From: Hondaea fermentalgiana
Lineage: Eukaryota; Sar; Bigyra; Thraustochytrida; Thraustochytriidae
Assembly: GCA_014084085.1 (NCBI GenBank)
Contig: NPFB01000146.1
Span: forward strand, 1-29,672
DNA: 29,672 bases
Direction: 5' to 3'
A program made the position numbers and the translations under genes. Positions 17,600 through 27,731 of the stretch are shown piece by piece. A model generated the notes under the pieces. The model saw nothing but the letters and a program-made list of their open reading frames with translations. It was not told where the DNA came from and made no database searches. Position 1 is the first letter of the stretch. Each line of letters begins with the position of its first letter.

Positions 17600-19138
17600 T
17601 AAAAAGAGAGCCAAGGCTATACGATGTGCAACAAGTATAAAAAAATCAGGGTAAATAAAAATAAAACTTGAAAAAAAAAGACCGCTCGTAAAAACGAGGC
17701 TTTCAAAGTAAGAAATTTTCAATAGAACTGCTGGATATTGGTTACTTACAATACCTCTCTTCAATTGTGCGTTATCAAAAAACAACCACTTGATAACTCG
17801 AAGATAATAGAAACAACTAACTACGGCAAAAAGTACTATGCAAAAAGAAAGCAAAATAGAGTTTGTTTCTAGGACAGCAAGAAAACTAAAGAACTTAGCT
17901 CCAAAACCTGAAAGGGGAGGGATACCTGCTATTGAAAACAGTAGGATTGCCAAAGAAACTCCTATTAGAATATTTTGTTTACAAAAGTACCTCAAATCTA
18001 CAATATATTTACCGAGATTTCCGGCAGCCTCTTTACGAGTAAAGGTGACAACAGACCAAAAACACAAAGAAAGAAAACTGTACACAAAAAGATAAAAAAA
18101 CAAGCTCACCATCCCATTAAAGCTATGGGCGGATGCAGCAGCTATTATAAACCCTACATGAGTAACAGAACTGAGAGCAAGGAATTTTTTTGTTTTCTTT
18201 TGAGATAGTGCTGAAAAACTTCCAAAAGCAAAAGAAAGAAGAGCGATAGAATAAAACAAATTTTCCCAAAAGAATGAAAATTCAAAAAAGACCCCAGTGC
18301 AGATGTTCAACAAAGTACCAAACAAACTAATTTTAGGCACTACAGCAAAAAAAAAGCTAACAGGAGAAACGGACCCTTCATAAACTTCTGGAGACCAAAA
18401 GTGAAAAGGAGCTGCGCTAATTTTAAAACAAAAACTACAAAAAATCAAAAAGAAGCCAAAGTAACATAGGAAAATGTTCAAATCAAAAGTAACATAACTA
18501 GTATCAAAAAGAATCATTTTCAGAGTTTCGAATTGCAAAGAGCCGGTAGCGCCATATACCAAAGACATACCAAAAAGCAAAATACCGGATGCAAAAGCGC
18601 CTATAATAAAATATTTCACCCCAGCCTCAGTAGAAAAAGAAGAGGTTCGCTTAAAACTTGCCAATGAATAAAAAATCAAAGACTGTAGCTCTAGCAGCAA
18701 ATAAACACCCAAAAAGTCAGCACTCAATGGCAAACATGCTAGGGCAAAAACAGCTAGCAAATAAAGAAAAAAAAACTCAAATGAAAAGAAATCAACTTTA
18801 GTTATATAAGCAAAACTACCTAGCAAAACAAAAGTACTTAGCAACAAAATTATCAAAGTAACGCTGTGCGTAAAAAAGTTGTATGAAAAAAAACCCCAAA
18901 AACTCACAAAAGAATCAATTGGGTTGTTGCACTCTAGAAGAAGAGCAAAAAGAAGGATAAAAAGCGTGATATAAAAACAATACGCTTTTATTATAAAATA
19001 ATACCTATTAGAGTTTTCTTTTATATAAATGGACTTATCAAAAAAGAAAGAAAAAAAAGCTAGGAAAAAACAAGCGGAAAGCCCTAGAAAAATAGAAGAA
19101 AAGCAAGAAAAAAAATCGTGAGACGTTAGTGAAATCAT
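17600..19138 (-). CDS. nad2: NADH dehydrogenase subunit 2
   Basis: Nad2 is the third antiporter-like subunit of the complex I membrane arm. The 512-residue product has about fourteen membrane helices, with ELQSLIFYSLASFKR, KISAAPFHFWSPEVYEGSVSP and the late LFSIAGIPPLSGFGAKF block typical of Nad2/NuoN. ATG at 19138, six bases past the rps8 stop. It ends TTA-TAA, so the protein closes at ...ALALF. No in-frame TTA before that. It is followed by trnF. Confidence 0.95.
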
Positions 19139-19144
19139 TTATTT

Positions 19145-19507
19145 TTAAATAGAAGCAGCAAGAAGTTTACCTCCATGAGTATTTTTACCTACAGAGAAAA
19201 TGCCTTTATGAGTTGTAATAAAAAAAGAACAAGCTCCACTATGTGACCAAAAATCATTATAACCAGCATAGTGGTCTTTTTTATTTTGAGAAATTACAGT
19301 AAATTTTTTACCCTGCATTATAGAGGGCTTTTTAAAGAGCTTCACCTTAATAAACTTATCTTTTAGAGTAAACGCTTTAATAAAACCTTCTGAATAAAGC
19401 AAATTGGCAAACAACACGTTTTGCCTTGAAACAGGAACATAAGCAACTAGAACACGTTGCTTAATTGCCATGTTCAAAGTCGTAATTATCTTTTGAAAAT
19501 TAGCCAT
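19145..19507 (-). CDS. rps8: Mitochondrial ribosomal protein S8
   Basis: S8 binds the central domain of SSU rRNA early in assembly. The 120-residue product has the N-terminal helix with LLYSEGFIKAF (matching the S8 L..EGFI pattern) and the C-terminal SFFITTHKGIFSVGKNTHGGKLLA, which replaces the bacterial STSKGIMTDxxARxxGxGGExL block. ATG at 19507, TAA at 19145. It lies after a tRNA-like element and just before nad2, and no longer next to rps14 or rpl6 as in bacteria. Confidence 0.92.
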   Translation of the reverse strand: MANFQKIITTLNMAIKQRVLVAYVPVSRQNVLFANLLYSEGFIKAFTLKDKFIKVKLFKKPSIMQGKKFTVISQNKKDHYAGYNDFWSHSGACSFFITTHKGIFSVGKNTHGGKLLAASI

Positions 19508-19520
19508 ATAGAAAACATAC

Positions 19521-19567
19521 TGCGAGAAAAAGGAATTGAACCTTTATTTTATGTAACCTACCCCGCA
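19521..19567 (-). other. tRNA-like element without anticodon arm, between rps4 and rps8
   Basis: The minus strand has an acceptor-like stem TGCGGGG/TCTCGCA (7 bp with two wobble pairs) and a T-arm AAAGG-TTCAATT-CCTTT with a canonical T-loop. Only about 16 bases lie between them, with a GGTTA reminiscent of a D-loop but no anticodon stem. It cannot decode a codon. Its place in the 74-base gap between two genes with no other tRNA suggests a cleavage signal for tRNA-processing enzymes, like the t-elements of plant mitochondria; this role is inferred. Confidence 0.65.
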
Positions 19568-19581
19568 AACGTAAGCTAAAC

Positions 19582-20076
19582 TTAAAAGCAAACAACAAAA
19601 CTTTTAGTACTAAAACTTACTTCGTACCGGTCTTCCAAGGAAGCCTCTATAAAAACTTCAGGAGAAACTTTAGTAAAAAAAGAGTTATCCAAAGTAGAAA
19701 GTTCTTTTACGTTGACGACATCTCCAGGAAATAGTTTTGCTAGGGAACTCTTTTGCAAAACGCCATTAACGTAAACCTGCTTACTTAGCACAGCCCGTCG
19801 AGCGGCTAGTCTAGAAGGAAAAAAACGAACTCGCCAAAGAATAAATTCTAGAGATTTAGGAGAGGACTGGGTACCGAAAGTAATGCGCTGCTCTTTTTGC
19901 TGTGTAATAGAAAACTTTTTAATGTCGTGGAGTCGTTGCAATCTAGACACATTTATCTTTTGAAGCTGTGTCAAAAAAGAATTCTTTGAAGACATTGTTT
20001 TTATACAAAAAAGTACAAACTTACGAGAGAACAAAGGATTAGACCTAAGTTTTTTAAGGTGCTTAAACTGAACCAT
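19582..20076 (-). CDS. rps4: Mitochondrial ribosomal protein S4
   Basis: S4 binds the 5' domain of SSU rRNA and starts its assembly. The 164-residue product contains the S4 RNA-binding domain at about residues 77-125: FILWRVRFFPSRLAARRAV, then VYVNGVLQKSSLAKLFPGDVV. The N-terminal region is shorter and more divergent than in bacteria (about 200 residues there). ATG at 20076 lies 14 bases inside rps2. TAA stop, no in-frame TTA. It ends the rpl6-rps2-rps4 unit. Confidence 0.93.
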   Translation of the reverse strand: MVQFKHLKKLRSNPLFSRKFVLFCIKTMSSKNSFLTQLQKINVSRLQRLHDIKKFSITQQKEQRITFGTQSSPKSLEFILWRVRFFPSRLAARRAVLSKQVYVNGVLQKSSLAKLFPGDVVNVKELSTLDNSFFTKVSPEVFIEASLEDRYEVSFSTKSFVVCF

Positions 20077-20545
20077 GATTAAAACTCAATAGATGCATTA
20101 CGAACCACAACGATTTTGAATTACCTATATCACAAAACAAGACATATGAAAAAAGACCTGAATGCTTTTCTATAGAAGCTTCATTAGCAAAACAAATCAC
20201 AGGAATATTATTTTGTTTTGCTTCAAGAATTGCCACCAAATTTTTTTGAAAGCCCATTACGATCAGAACATCTGGATTAACGTTTTGTGACTTAACTTGA
20301 GATTTGTTCGACAACAAACCAGGAATCCACCTAGAAAACAAATGGAAATTTGCCGAGTTCTTGCGGAAAGCTAGGAAGTTTGTAAAGTGCTTAGGAGTAC
20401 CTACAACAAAAACGTTCAAACGACTCTTTTCTATAGAATTTACTAGGTAAAACATACGAGTAAATTGAGAAAAAGAAAGGGGGCTATTGAAAGAGTAACG
20501 CCTAAGAAGCGAATGCATGGCTTTTATTTTTGAAAATTTAATCAT
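20063..20545 (-). CDS. rps2: Mitochondrial ribosomal protein S2
   Basis: S2 lies on the back of the small subunit between head and body. The 160-residue product is shorter than bacterial S2 (about 240), mainly lacking the coiled-coil insertion. The core is visible: FVGTPKHF-like segment (VVGTPKHFTNFL), RWIPGLLSN (matching the WxxGxLTN motif), then PDVLIVMGFQKNLVAILEAK and NNIPVICFANE, which match PDxxxVxDxxxExxAIxEAxxLxIPVIAIVDT. ATG at 20545, TAA at 20063, overlapping rps4 by 14 bases. Confidence 0.92.
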   Translation of the reverse strand: MIKFSKIKAMHSLLRRYSFNSPLSFSQFTRMFYLVNSIEKSRLNVFVVGTPKHFTNFLAFRKNSANFHLFSRWIPGLLSNKSQVKSQNVNPDVLIVMGFQKNLVAILEAKQNNIPVICFANEASIEKHSGLFSYVLFCDIGNSKSLWFVMHLLSFNHGSV

Positions 20546-20551
20546 GCGACT

Positions 20552-21076
20552 TTATTTAGCTCGTTTACCTTCTTTTAGCGGCACTTGTTTTGAATTAGCA
20601 TAAAAGCACCCTTTACCTTTATAAGGGTCTTTAGTCTTTTGAGAGCAAACAAACGAAGAAAAAGATTTTAGAAGCTTTTGATCACGACTATAAAGAAATA
20701 TTTTAGTTTGATCTTTACCGACTTTTGCGTAAATACCAGAAGGTACTTTAAATACCAAAGGATGACTCAACCCGCAAGACATTTGAATATTTTCTTGCGT
20801 AAGACTAAATCGATAACCGACCCCGTAAAGAAAAAGTTTCTCACAAAATATTTTAGATATTATAAATGAGCGCAATGCTTTTTTAACCTCTTTAAACTTA
20901 GCGAAGAAAAGCCTATTGTGGCAAACAACTTTAAGTTGCTTATTTTCTTGAAAAAAGCGAATATGAACGTTTTCCTCCAACACTATCTTTTGTTTTGATG
21001 TTACATGCGTAAAAACATGTTGATTTTCTTGAAAAGAGTAATGAATAGTAGAAGGCAAACTCAAATAGAAATACAT
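20552..21076 (-). CDS. rpl6: Mitochondrial ribosomal protein L6
   Basis: L6 binds near the sarcin-ricin loop and the factor-binding site of the large subunit. The 174-residue product has the second-domain pattern LFLYGVGYRFSLTQ (for LxGVGYRA), LSHPLVFKVPSGI (for GxSHPVxxxxPxGI) and the ending KTKDPYKGKGCFYANS, close to the bacterial PEPYKGKGIRYxxE. ATG at 21076 (MYFYLSLPS); the longer frame runs through trnH. TAA stop, six bases before rps2. Confidence 0.94.
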   Translation of the reverse strand: MYFYLSLPSTIHYSFQENQHVFTHVTSKQKIVLEENVHIRFFQENKQLKVVCHNRLFFAKFKEVKKALRSFIISKIFCEKLFLYGVGYRFSLTQENIQMSCGLSHPLVFKVPSGIYAKVGKDQTKIFLYSRDQKLLKSFSSFVCSQKTKDPYKGKGCFYANSKQVPLKEGKRAK

Positions 21077-21096
21077 TATATTAATATTAAATGTTT

Positions 21097-21170
21097 GGCG
21101 GGAAGAAGGATTTGAACCTTCGACATCTTGCACCACAAGCAAGCGTACTAACCACTATACTATACCCACC
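21097..21170 (-). tRNA. trnH(gug): tRNA-His(GUG)
   Basis: Acceptor GTGGGTA/TTCCCGC plus the extra G at position -1 paired with C73, the histidine identity feature, encoded in the DNA. Anticodon stem CTTGC/GCAAG, loop TTGTGGT and T-arm GAAGG/CCTTC. Confidence 0.95.
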
Positions 21171-21183
21171 TAAAGAATAAGTT

Positions 21184-21255
21184 TTGGAGTAACAGGATTC
21201 GAACCTATAATATTTAGTACCAAAAACTAAAGCTTTACCATTAAGCTATACCCCA
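21184..21255 (-). tRNA. trnQ(uug): tRNA-Gln(UUG)
   Basis: Acceptor TGGGGTA/TACTCCA, D-stem GCTT/AAGC, anticodon stem TTAGT/ACTAA, loop TTTTGGT and T-arm ATAGG/CCTGT. Discriminator A. Confidence 0.94.
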
Positions 21256-21259
21256 CCTA

Positions 21260-21346
21260 CGGAGAGGACTGGATTTGAACCAGCGGTAAACGAAAGTTTA
21301 CTTATGTTTAGCAAACATACGCAATAAACCACTCTGCCACCTCTCC
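21260..21346 (-). tRNA. trnS(gcu): tRNA-Ser(GCU)
   Basis: A class II tRNA with acceptor GGAGAGG/CCTCTCC, anticodon stem TATGT/ACATA, loop TTGCTAA, a long variable hairpin and T-arm GCTGG/CCAGT. Discriminator G. Confidence 0.95.
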
Positions 21347-21437
21347 AAAGCTTCTTTTGTAATTCCCAAAATAGTATTTTAAAAGAAAGCTGAAACTAAA
21401 GTTTCGGAATGTGTCTTTAGTTAAAAAAATAAATTTA

Positions 21438-22766
21438 TACAATACTTCAGCTGCAAGTTCGCTTACAGCTACCTTGTTACGACTTTATTACAGTTAGTTC
21501 CGTTACACTATAGGCTGATGCCACTTCATATAAAAGAACCTCCCATAACATGACGGGCGGTATGTACAAAGCTAGGTTAATAATTTCACCGCAACGTGAT
21601 GATTTGCGATTACTGGCAACTCCGACTTCATAAGGATGAGTTTCAATCCTTAATCCGAACTAAGGTAACGTTTAAAAGGTTTGCTTTAGATTTCTCTGTT
21701 GCTTCTTTTTGAAGTTACCATTGTAGCACGTTTACAGCCCAAAGTATAAGGGTCATGAAGATTTGTCTTTGTCTTAATTCTCAAGCTTATTATCTAAGCT
21801 AGCCTATTCTAGAAACTAGAATAAGTAAAGGTTTCGCTCGTTTAAGGACTAAACCATACATTTCAAAACACGAGCTGACGACAACCATGCAACACCTGTT
21901 TAAACTACTGTCAAACTTTGGTAAGATTTCTCGCGTATTATCGAATTAAGTAACATGCTCCGCTGCCTGTACTAGCTCCCGTCAATTCTTTTGGATTTCA
22001 TCGTTGCCGAGGTACTCTCCAGGCAGTTTATTTAGCGTTAGCGTATCTACTATAAGCCTCCGAAAAGAGAATCTAGCAGAAAATAAACATCGTTTACGGC
22101 ACAGACTACGTGGGTCTCTAATCCACTTTGCTACCTGTGCTTTCGTTTCTGAGTGTCAGATTTTCGTAGAAAATTGTCTTCACAAGAGAGTCCTTTTGAT
22201 ATCAACCGATTTTAACCGTACTTCAAAAATTCTATTTTCTTCTTTAAATCTCTAGATACAACGTATTATTTAAGTACTAATTTTTTTAGTTTTTATTAAA
22301 TAACATAAGTAACCACCTACAAACGTTTTACGCCTAATGAATAGATAACGTAAGCCCTTCACGTATTACCGCGACTGCTGGCACGCATATTGGTCAGGAC
22401 TAAAAAAATAACAGCACTCATTATGAAATAGTTATTTTTTAAACTTTACAGCAAAATAGCTTTCATCGTTTTGTAAAATTGCTAGGTCAAGCTTTCGCTC
22501 ATTGCCTAAGATTCTTCACTGCTGCCTCTAGGTAGAGTGTGGCCCATACTTCAATGCCACTGTGGCGGATTTTTCTTTCGAAACCGCTCGAAGTCATAGG
22601 CTAGGTAGTCTATTACACGACCTACTACCTTGCTTTCTAAAAAGCTTCTCCCAAAAAGTTTGGGGTAAATACTTAGTCACCTCACCCGTACGCTGATAAA
22701 ATCAACTCGCATGTGTAAAACATTTTACTAACGTTCATCCTAAGCCAAGATCAAACTTACACAATA
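21438..22766 (-). rRNA. rrs: Small subunit ribosomal RNA
   Basis: On the minus strand the 5' end shows AGTTTGATCTTGGCTTAGG (bacterial AGTTTGATCATGGCTCAG), the 530 loop GTGCCAGCAGTCGCGGTAAT lies at about 22365-22385, and the decoding-site/3' end AAGTCGTAACAAGGTAGC at about 21470-21487. The length is about 1.33 kb, somewhat reduced. The 3' end reads GCAGCTGAAGTATTG where bacteria have GGATCACCTCC, so no anti-Shine-Dalgarno is seen. Both ends are estimated to within about ten bases. It lies downstream of rrl, with trnS(GCU) next. Confidence 0.95.
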
Positions 22767-22811
22767 ATATAATAAATATTTATCAAAATATTTAAAATTT
22801 AAAACAGCAAT

Positions 22812-25264
22812 ATATTAAAAAAATTAGTATTGTTTAGCTTAGCACATACAACCTATTTAAGAGATTTTCTTTCTCTTGTTTTTGAAATTCTTCAGAAGGA
22901 CTTCTCGCTTGAGATGCTTTCAGCGATTATTCATATCATTGTTACTACCCTGCGATGCTTTAAAACAACAGGTACATAAGGGAATGATGCTTAACGGTCC
23001 TCTCGTACTAGTTAAACATTCTGAATCGTTTCTTTTTCCTAGAAGATAGGGACCAAACTGCCTCACGGCGTTCTAAACCCAACTCGCGTAACGCTTTAAT
23101 CGGCGAACAGCCAAACCCTTGAAACCTACTACAGCTTCAGGTTGCGTTGAGTCGACATCGAGGTGCCAAACGTTTTTTTAGATATGAGCTCTTGAAAAAC
23201 ATTAGCCTGTTATCCCTGGAGTACTTTTTATTCGTTAAGTGATGTCTTTTCCATACAAAAACACCAGATCATTACGGCCGACTTTAAAAGTCCCTGCTCG
23301 AAAAGTGTTTCTTACAGTCAAGCAAGCTTATCTCGCCGTTATACTTTTTGCTTTTTAAAGCATAGCTTACCTTTGCACTCCTTTGTTACTCTTTAAAAGG
23401 ATTCCGCCCCAGACAAACTGCCTTCCTTGCACTGTTTTTTATTAAATTAGTCTAAATGTTTTAAAGAGTGGACTCTCACATGAGTTTAAAACTACCACTT
23501 AACTGTACAATAAAACATTTAAGACAATGCAAAGATACAGTAAAAGTTCACAGGGTCTTTCCGTCTTTCTAGGAAACACTCGCTTCTTCACGAGCAAATA
23601 AATTTCACAGAGATTATTCAAGAGACAGTGAAACAGTCATTACTCCATTCATGCAGGATCATAATTAGTGACCAATGAATTTCGCTACCTTAGGACAGTC
23701 AGAGTTACTGCCGCCGTTTACTGGTTCTTAGTTTTGTTGCAAACACAACAAAGGTTAAAATAACAGCACCTGGCAGGAGTCAGTCCTTATACTACCACTT
23801 ACGTGTTTGCAAAGACCTGTGTTTTTATTAAACAGTTGCTATTTCCGATTTTTTGCAATCTTTTTTATTAACAAAAAGACTTCCCTTCTCCCGAAGTTAC
23901 AGGAACAATTTGCCGAGTTCCTTTTGAATAATTATCTCTACGTCTTAGCATTACTATGCTACCTCACCTGTGTTGGTTTTAGTACGGTTATTTTGAAGCT
24001 TTTTCTTGATTACTTTTTTTCATAGTAACTTCAAAACTCATCACGCTAGCTTTTCAGCGCTACGCTTAGAGACCGAATAACCCCAAAATGAACAACATTT
24101 GTTTGGGAAACCTTAAGGAATAAGACGGCACTCATTCACAAAGTGCTTATCGTTACTCATACTGAAATAATCAAATTGATAAAATACTATAATTTTTCAA
24201 CTATAGTTTCTTTACAAAAAGCTTTGCTACCCAAGAATCATCTTGCTTCCGCTTCGGTAATAATTTAGTCTCCTACATTTTCAGAATGTTGATTTTTAAC
24301 TAATGAGCTACTACGCTTTCTTTCAATGATGGCTGCTTCCAAGCCTACATATTAGCTGTCATAAAATCAATACTCTTTTTGCACTAAAATTATTTTAAAG
24401 ACCTTAGCGATAAGTCTGGGCTGTTTCCCTCTCAACAATAGATCTTATCACCTACTGTTTGTTTATAAAACATTCTATTTTTTAGTATTCGTAGTTTGCA
24501 AAAAGTCAGTAAGCTAAGCCCCCTTCCTTTAACAGAGCTCTACCCCTAAAAGATGTGTTTTACACTCTACCTAAATAGATTTCGCAAAGAACCAGCTATA
24601 TCCAAGTTTGATTAGCCTTTCACTCCTATTATTGAATCATCTCAGCCTTTTGCAACAGACACGAGTTCAGCCTTAAGACTTATACTTAAGCTTGTTCAAT
24701 AATAGATCACTTGGTTTCGGGTATAATAAATAAGACTTATTTCACATTTTAATGTTTGCTTTCACGTAAGCTTGCGTATCATTACTTAAGCTCGCCTAAT
24801 TTATTAACTCTTCAGTTCGTAATACAAAAAGCACGCTATAATAGTTCTATGACTACTTTAACATAAAGAGTAGTCTGATTTCATTCTTTCCTTCACAGTA
24901 CTTGTACACTATCGATTAATGTTAGACCTAAGCATTAGAAGATGGTTCTCCTATTTTCAATCAAGATAACATTTCTCGATTTACTATTATCAAAGTATTG
25001 ACTAAAGTTACAGGACTCAATGACCTTCTATGGTTTAAAAATTACTTTAAAATATACTTTGTGCTTACCTTTGAGTTCACTCGCCGCTACTTTCAAAGTC
25101 TTTTTTAATTTCTATACTTGCTACTGAGATGTTTCAATTCGCAAGTTTATCTTTTATTTTATATAAAAGTTTTCTCTTAAGGGATCCTACAAATAGCAGG
25201 CTTATCGCAATTAAAAATTACGCCTTGTTTCTAACATTATCTAGAAATCCGTCAGATACCTAAA
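22812..25264 (-). rRNA. rrl: Large subunit ribosomal RNA
   Basis: On the minus strand the sarcin-ricin loop AGTACGAGAGGACC lies at 22996-23009, followed by GGTTAAGCATC-like sequence, and the peptidyl-transferase strand GGCAGTTTGGTCCCTATC at about 23046-23063. Near the 5' end TTGCGATAAGCC matches the bacterial domain I start, and near the 3' end GCTAAACAATACTAAT matches GCTAACCGGTACTAAT. The size is about 2.45 kb. Ends are estimates. It follows trnG and precedes rrs across about 45 AT-rich bases. Confidence 0.95.
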
Positions 25265-25270
25265 CAAAAA

Positions 25271-25342
25271 AACGGATGAAGGGATTCGAACCCTCAATAT
25301 TAGCTTGGAAGGCTAAGGTGTTAACCATTACACTACATCCGC
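25271..25342 (-). tRNA. trnG(ucc): tRNA-Gly(UCC)
   Basis: Acceptor GCGGATG/CATCCGT, D-stem GTGT/ACAC, anticodon stem TTAGC/GCTAA, loop CTTCCAA and T-arm GAGGG/CCCTT. Discriminator U, usual for Gly. Confidence 0.95.
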
Positions 25343-25363
25343 ACTGCTTGATAACAAGCAATT

Positions 25364-26557
25364 TTACCTATCAACTTCCCCAAAAACGATGTCTTGGGTA
25401 CCAATAATAGTAACGACATCTGCAATCAAGTGACCTTGAGCTATTATATTTAGACCTTGCAGATGAGCAAAGCCGGGAGCCTTCATTTTACAACGGTAAG
25501 GTTTAGAAGAACCGTCAGATACAAGAAACACCCCAAACTCGCCTTTAGGAGCTTCTGTCGCAACATAAACCTCCCCCGGCAATACAGAGAATCCCTCAGA
25601 AAAATACTTAAAATGTTGGATAGTAGCTTCTATAGAATTCTTCAACTCTTTACGAGAAGGTGAAGATAGTTTACTACTTACTTTAATTGGCCCTTCGGGC
25701 AGGTTATTAAGACATTGCACGATAATATTAAGTGACTCTCGCATTTCGGCTATCCTAATAAGATACCGGTCGTAACAGTCTCCGTTCGTTCCGACAGGAA
25801 TAGAAAAATCGAGATCATTATAAACCTCATACGGCATGTTTTTTCTCAAATCCCAAGGAATACCACTCCCCCGCAGCATGACTCCGCTAAATCCCCAGTT
25901 AGCTGCGTCAGAAGCTGACACCACACCGACATCTACAAGACGTTGCTTCCAAATTCTATTTTCAGTTAGAAGCTCTTCAAATTCATCAAGCCGTACTCGA
26001 AAAGCCTCACAAAACTGGTAAATATCAGACGCTAGGCCTACAGGCATATCAAAGGCTACTCCCCCGGGCCGCACGTAGGCTGCATGCATACGAGCTCCGG
26101 ATACCCGTTCGTAAAATTCCATAAGTTTTTCTCTTTCTTCAAAACCCCAGAAGAAAGGTGTCATAGCTCCGACATCCAAAGCGTGGCAACTCACTGCCAA
26201 AAGATGGTTTAGAAGTCGGGTAATTTCTAGAAAGATCACTCGAATATACATTGCCCGAGCAGGTACCTTCAATTGCATCAAAGATTCTACGGCTATTGAG
26301 TAAGTATGCTCTTGTGCTATTATAGAAACGTAATCTAGCCTATCAAAATAAGGCAATGCTTGCAGATAAGTTTTATGCTCGACTAGCTTTTCGGTACCTC
26401 TATGAAGAAGCCCAATATGGGGATCTGCACGCATCACATTTTCTCCTTGCAAATCCAAAACAAGCCGAAGAACACCATGAGCAGCAGGGTGTTGTGGGCC
26501 AAAGTTTAGAGTAAAGTTTTTAAGCTCTTTTGTTATTTTACGCTTTGTTAGTGCCAT
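25364..26557 (-). CDS. nad7: NADH dehydrogenase subunit 7 (49-kDa, NuoD)
   Basis: Nad7 is the quinone-pocket subunit of the complex I peripheral arm, derived from the large subunit of NiFe hydrogenases. The 397-residue product is highly conserved: [18 protein letters not shown] near the start, [30 protein letters not shown], and the end DIVFGEVDR. The full family length suggests no loss. The ATG at 26557 is preceded by an in-frame TTG that is not needed. TAA stop, no in-frame TTA. It is a single-gene unit between a tRNA-like element and trnG. Confidence 0.98.
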   Translation of the reverse strand: MALTKRKITKELKNFTLNFGPQHPAAHGVLRLVLDLQGENVMRADPHIGLLHRGTEKLVEHKTYLQALPYFDRLDYVSIIAQEHTYSIAVESLMQLKVPARAMYIRVIFLEITRLLNHLLAVSCHALDVGAMTPFFWGFEEREKLMEFYERVSGARMHAAYVRPGGVAFDMPVGLASDIYQFCEAFRVRLDEFEELLTENRIWKQRLVDVGVVSASDAANWGFSGVMLRGSGIPWDLRKNMPYEVYNDLDFSIPVGTNGDCYDRYLIRIAEMRESLNIIVQCLNNLPEGPIKVSSKLSSPSRKELKNSIEATIQHFKYFSEGFSVLPGEVYVATEAPKGEFGVFLVSDGSSKPYRCKMKAPGFAHLQGLNIIAQGHLIADVVTIIGTQDIVFGEVDR

Positions 26558-26569
26558 CAATTATTTTAA

Positions 26570-26605
26570 AGTGATGAAGGGAATTGAACCCTTACTAAAA
26601 TCACT
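26570..26605 (-). other. Acceptor/T-arm mini-helix (t-element-like), between rpl16 and nad7
   Basis: The minus strand folds into an outer 6-bp stem AGTGAT/ATCACT (26570-26575 with 26600-26605) and an inner perfect 5-bp T-stem AAGGG/CCCTT around a canonical TTCAATT loop. Only six bases replace the D and anticodon arms. It is the top half of a tRNA and nothing else. It fills the 62-base gap between rpl16 and nad7 where no tRNA exists. A role as a 3'-processing signal is inferred. Confidence 0.7.
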
Positions 26606-26619
26606 AAAACCAAACACTA

Positions 26620-27051
26620 TTAAGAAATAGCGCAAGATTTTTTAATTGAAAAAGCTAGTGCACAAGGGAATTTTTTACTAATAGAAATAAAAGCCTCTTT
26701 TACAACGGTTTCCGGCACACCTGAAATAGAAAACAAAGTAGTCCCAGGGGTCAGTTTTGCTTTCCATAGGGAAACAGCCCCCTTCCCTTTACCTATACGA
26801 GATCCGATACTCTTTGAAGTAAAAGGCTTATCAGGAAATACATGCAACCGCAAGACGCCTTTACGGAATAGTTTCCGTTTAATGATTTTAATTGCTACGT
26901 CTAGGTGCAAGCTTGTTACATAGCAGGTATCTGTAGATATAATAGTATAATGAAAACTGCTGTTTGGAAATATCCGATAAGAACCAGCAGACTTAAACTT
27001 CAGACGCCCTCGTTGATGCTTAGCGTACTTTATTTTTTTAGGTCGAAACAT
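26620..27051 (-). CDS. rpl16: Mitochondrial ribosomal protein L16
   Basis: L16 lies near the A-site tRNA elbow in the large subunit. The 143-residue product shows RPKKIKYAKHQRGRLK at the start (for PKRxKFRKxxRG), then IKRKLFRKGVLRLHVFPDKPFTSKS and the IGSRIGKGKGAVSLWKAKLTPG block (for RMGKGKGxxxxWVAxVxPG). ATG at 27051, TAA at 26620, five bases after the rps3 stop. It ends the tatC-rpl2-rps19-rps3-rpl16 unit, a remnant of the bacterial S10 operon order. Confidence 0.96.
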   Translation of the reverse strand: MFRPKKIKYAKHQRGRLKFKSAGSYRIFPNSSFHYTIISTDTCYVTSLHLDVAIKIIKRKLFRKGVLRLHVFPDKPFTSKSIGSRIGKGKGAVSLWKAKLTPGTTLFSISGVPETVVKEAFISISKKFPCALAFSIKKSCAIS

Positions 27052-27056
27052 TATTA

Positions 27057-27731
27057 TTATTTATATGAACACCACACTTTAATACCCAAAGAGCCATAAG
27101 GAGTATGAGAAGTTGCCTGACCAAAATCTTTTTTAGCAGAATAAGATATCTTGCGTACGGAACCTACGGAGAAGACTGTTTTTTTAGAACGGTCAGAGCC
27201 GTTAATACGCCCTTTAACAACAACGTATACACCTTCAAGACGGTTGTTTTCAACAGAATGGAAATGCTTCGAAATGCTAGCAAAGCAAAGGTCAAGGGTA
27301 CGCCCATGCCTAGAAGATTTTTCCAAAAGAATCGAGATAAAAGTAGCTAGCAATAGACTAACAGAGTGCTTTGCTTGAGCTAGCATTATAATATCTTCAA
27401 CTATAGACGGCAAACTCCACTTTGATGGAAGATAGGTTTTTAGATAAACTTTAGTAGGGATACCTTTCAAAACAAACAATGATACGTGTTTTTCAAGTAT
27501 AAAAACCAACCGCTTTACTACATTTGAAGAGATTTGTTTTGTAGAAAAAACCCCAAAATCAATTGTACAAATAGTAGGAGATAGATGAGATTTAAAAAAC
27601 AAAACTTGATATCCGAGCACGTTGAAAAACGATGTAAGCACAGAATAAATCAAAAAACTTCTTTGAAACCACAAGCTATAAGAAAGCTTTGTAAACACGA
27701 AGTTAGAAAAATTAAAAACAACGCTTGCCAT
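27057..27731 (-). CDS. rps3: Mitochondrial ribosomal protein S3
   Basis: S3 sits at the mRNA entry channel of the small subunit. The 224-residue product has a poorly conserved N-terminal part (KH-type region, IVEDIIMLAQ at about 110) and a clear C-terminal domain: LEGVYVVVKGRINGSDRSKK, then the end YGSLGIKVWCSYK, matching GRLxGxExAR and TxYGxxGVKVWI. It lacks the long insertions of plant mitochondrial S3. Its ATG overlaps the rps19 stop (TAATG). TAA stop. Confidence 0.93.
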   Translation of the reverse strand: MASVVFNFSNFVFTKLSYSLWFQRSFLIYSVLTSFFNVLGYQVLFFKSHLSPTICTIDFGVFSTKQISSNVVKRLVFILEKHVSLFVLKGIPTKVYLKTYLPSKWSLPSIVEDIIMLAQAKHSVSLLLATFISILLEKSSRHGRTLDLCFASISKHFHSVENNRLEGVYVVVKGRINGSDRSKKTVFSVGSVRKISYSAKKDFGQATSHTPYGSLGIKVWCSYK

